Made by a program: the position numbers and the translations under genes. From positions 917,167 through 981,166 of the forward strand of contig NZ_LFXJ01000010.1 of NCBI RefSeq assembly GCF_001183605.1: 64,000 nucleotides of DNA. The letters run 5' to 3'. A model generated the notes under the pieces. That model was not told the DNA's origin. It did no database searches and was given only the letters and a program-made list of their open reading frames with translations. This DNA comes from Lysinibacillus xylanilyticus (GTDB taxonomy: Bacteria; Bacillota; Bacilli; Bacillales_A; Planococcaceae). Below, one piece after another: positions 61,962-64,000 of the stretch; within the stretch, counting starts at the first letter, position 1, and the number at the start of each line of letters is the position of its first letter.

Positions 61962-63353
61962 ATGACAACAATCGTTAGAGAAATACGAGAACAATTTAAT
62001 CCAGCAAAGCCATCTCAATGTATTGGTCAAGTTGAGCTTTTAACAATAGATGAAACGAAAGACGTTATCGTTGCAGCTCAGGAAGCATTTGAAGGGTGGA
62101 AAAATACATCATCTGTTGCGCGTGGAGAAATATTACGCGTGACAGCAGATTTGCTTGAGAAAAATATTGATAAAGTAGCTGAGATAGCTTCGAGTGAAAT
62201 GGGTAAAACGAAAAATGAAATGCTTGGTGAAGTTAAACGTGGCGCTTCCATTTTACGTTATTTTGCACAAGAAGGGATGCGGGCAACAGGTGAAGTGTTA
62301 CCTTCTGCCAATGAAGCGAAAGTATTGTACACAATGAGAGTGCCACTTGGTGTCGTTGCTGTCATAACTCCTTGGAATTTCCCTGTCGCTATTCCTCTAT
62401 GGAAAATTGCGCCTGCATTAGTGTATGGCAATACTGTTGTCTGGAAGCCGTCTATTGAAACAGCTATAACGGGAAAATTAATAGGGGGATTATTTCAACA
62501 GGCAGGCTTACCAGAAAACGTGTTAAATGTTGTGCAAGGTCGTGGTTCAAAGGTGGGTCAGGTTTTATTGGAGGCACCTGAAGTAAAGGCGATTACATTT
62601 ACAGGTTCAAATAATGTAGGACAAAGCATTTTAGATACTGCTGGATCAACTAATAAAAAAATTCAGCTCGAACTTGGAGGCAAAAATGCAGCTATCATTT
62701 TAGCCGATGCCAATATCAATCAAGCAGCAAAATTAACAATTGAAGGTGCTATGAAGCAGACAGGACAGCGTTGTACAGCAACTAGTCGAGTTTACATCGA
62801 GGAAGCGGTTTATGAAAAGGTATTAGAGCAGTTAATTGCAGAAGCTAAAAAAATTGAAGTTGGTATCACGATGGGACCTGTTTCCTCCAAGGGACAGTAT
62901 GATTCTATTTTAGCTGCTATTGAAAACGCAAAACTAGATGGAGCTGAACTTATGTTTGGTGGTGGTGCAACTCAAGGGATGCAAGAGGGATATTATATCG
63001 ATCCAACCATTTTTACGAATGTAACACATGACATGGCGATTGCACGTGAAGAGATTTTTGGACCAGTTTTAGCCGTCATAAAGGTAAAGGATTATGAAGA
63101 AGCGGTCCGATTATCGAATGACTCTGAGTTTGGATTGAGTGCTTCTATTTATACAAATAACATTCCGAAAGCATTTGATTTTATTAACCGTAGTGAAGTT
63201 GGACTTGTACAGGTTAACGATGAAACGGGTGGAGCGGAGCCTCAAGCACCGTTTGGAGGAATGAAAAACTCAAGTACCGGTGCCCGTGAGCAGGGGCAGG
63301 CAGCAAAAGAGTTTTTTACAACATTCAAGACGATTACGATTGGCACTAAATAG
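61962..63353 (+). CDS. NAD(P)-dependent aldehyde dehydrogenase (semialdehyde type)
   Basis: A 463-residue aldehyde dehydrogenase. NAD-binding and active-site blocks are present: VAVITPWNFPVAIPLWKIAPAL, FTGSNNVGQSI, the catalytic glutamate in LELGGKNAAI and the catalytic cysteine in MKQTGQRCTATSR, then EEIFGPVLAVIKV and PFGGMKNSS. It starts behind GAAGGAGG, 37 bp after the aminotransferase, and would oxidise the semialdehyde made by it. The order aminotransferase-dehydrogenase with a sigma-54 activator matches gabT-gabD of B. thuringiensis in arrangement. Confidence 0.9.
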   Translation: MTTIVREIREQFNPAKPSQCIGQVELLTIDETKDVIVAAQEAFEGWKNTSSVARGEILRVTADLLEKNIDKVAEIASSEMGKTKNEMLGEVKRGASILRYFAQEGMRATGEVLPSANEAKVLYTMRVPLGVVAVITPWNFPVAIPLWKIAPALVYGNTVVWKPSIETAITGKLIGGLFQQAGLPENVLNVVQGRGSKVGQVLLEAPEVKAITFTGSNNVGQSILDTAGSTNKKIQLELGGKNAAIILADANINQAAKLTIEGAMKQTGQRCTATSRVYIEEAVYEKVLEQLIAEAKKIEVGITMGPVSSKGQYDSILAAIENAKLDGAELMFGGGATQGMQEGYYIDPTIFTNVTHDMAIAREEIFGPVLAVIKVKDYEEAVRLSNDSEFGLSASIYTNNIPKAFDFINRSEVGLVQVNDETGGAEPQAPFGGMKNSSTGAREQGQAAKEFFTTFKTITIGTK

Positions 63354-63593
63354 CGATTCCTACTTTAAAACTGAAGACATTGATTATTACGTTTTCTGGG
63401 ATAGATAGTTTCTTATCAAACTATGTAGAATCCCTCAAGAGTAGGGGAGATGAAATAGCCAGAACCTAAACCCTCTTGGGGAAACAACTTGAAGAGTATG
63501 CTAACTACTGCCAAACCAAATATAATCAGCAAGCATATCTTATATAGTGTAAATCTAAGCTTTCGGCATGAATAACGAATAAGGGTTGATTTA

Positions 63594-63636
63594 TAACATC
63601 TTTAGTGTAAAATTACACTAAAGATGTTATTTTAGT
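63594..63636 (+). terminator. Perfect hairpin terminator
   Basis: TAACATCTTTAGTGTAA (63594-63610) pairs with TTACACTAAAGATGTTA (63613-63629), followed by TTTTAG. The rest of the 63354-63711 gap has a weaker stem (CCCTCAAGAG with CTCTTGGGG, about 63432-63482) and no gene. Confidence 0.75.
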
Positions 63637-63711
63637 TGTGAGAACAAATTTTTAAGGACATCGATAAAACAGTATTACTTGATCGAGTTATGCTTTTTGG
63701 GAGGGAATGAA

Positions 63712-64000
63712 ATGATATTTTTACGTTCTTTGCATGTCAAAATTATGATGGCATGTATTGTTGCGTTAATAGTAGCGGTAATTGGTATCAATCTATTTGA
63801 TCTTTATCAACTGGGGATACTTGGTATACTTGCTATTATAGTATTTCCAATTACGGTGATTTTTGCTGGAAGACGCTTTGCTCCAGCGCCATTTAATAAT
63901 TTCACTACGTGGATTGTTATCATTATGATTGGTATTTGCATCTTACATTGGATAGGTCAAGATGATAATGGACTATTGATGACGCTTTTCACATTAGACT
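63712..64000 (+). CDS. Membrane protein, partial (cut by window end)
   Basis: An open frame from ATG 63712 (GGGAGGG just upstream) runs off the window after 96 codons. It begins MIFLRSLHVKIMMACIVALI and contains at least three hydrophobic helices (about 8-30, 34-52 and 66-84). No family is recognised from this part. Confidence 0.7.
   Translation, partial: MIFLRSLHVKIMMACIVALIVAVIGINLFDLYQLGILGILAIIVFPITVIFAGRRFAPAPFNNFTTWIVIIMIGICILHWIGQDDNGLLMTLFTLD

Noticed and set aside
63400..63500. Riboswitch or T-box after the aldehyde dehydrogenase
   Set aside because: Only one irregular stem is seen and no conserved block of a known class is present.

Overview
The window looks like chromosomal DNA from a low-GC, endospore-forming Gram-positive rod of the Bacillaceae/Planococcaceae type, most like Lysinibacillus. 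The reasons are the spoIIA-sigF, spoVAF-lysA, ribT-ypuF-scpAB-dacB-rluB and resABCDE-sigX-rsiX order (the Bacillus subtilis order with blocks removed), the frequent TTG/GTG starts, and the codon use. The species call is inference. No rRNA, tRNA, CRISPR array or intact insertion sequence was found.

Layout. 1-655 is a degenerate array of about 33 units of 21 bp. 900-9191 is sporulation and cell-cycle core: spoIIAA, spoIIAB, sigF, spoVAF, lysA, ribT, ypuF (opposite strand), scpA, scpB and a DacB-type carboxypeptidase. 9888-19350 holds rluB, the cytochrome c maturation and redox operon resABC-resDE, then the ECF sigma factor sigX and its anti-sigma factor. An FMN riboswitch drives ribU, followed by a sodium symporter and glnA with two GlnR/TnrA boxes. 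24370-38780 is an accessory stretch of small or solitary genes: a frameshifted ABC permease with its ATPase, acyltransferase, AraC regulator, HAD hydrolase, two acetyltransferases, a phospholipase-A2-like mini-protein, a DUF418 protein, a YgiB/YgiC-like pair and an EbsC-type deacylase. 38917-45344 has a PstS-like protein, a guanidine-I riboswitch with an SMR exporter pair, and the opuA glycine betaine transporter next to a BusR-like c-di-AMP-type repressor. 45615-49132 is a four-gene operon, ribA-ribD-flavin monooxygenase-HAD phosphatase, without ribB, ribE or ribH. 49369-54887 is an IclR regulator and an acyl-CoA catabolic operon. 55107-63353 is a sigma-54 unit: rpoN, permease, enhancer-binding activator, aminotransferase and aldehyde dehydrogenase.

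How the parts connect. The sigma-54 block forms a readable circuit: two close matches to the -24/-12 promoter, before the permease and before the aminotransferase-dehydrogenase pair, each with a copy of the same palindromic element about 330-400 bp upstream. It resembles the sigma-54 controlled gab cluster of Bacillus thuringiensis. The opuA promoter carries an inverted repeat whose half-sites are 22 bp apart, as expected for a BusR ruler.

The most unusual structure is a dispersed family of intergenic elements, about a dozen full or partial copies in 64 kb. Several carry a nested hairpin whose outer helix has three unrelated sequences that all keep their pairing. That is covariation and points to a selected fold. 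Three tandem arrays also share a basic 21 bp period, and one of them sits between the guanidine riboswitch and the genes it should control.
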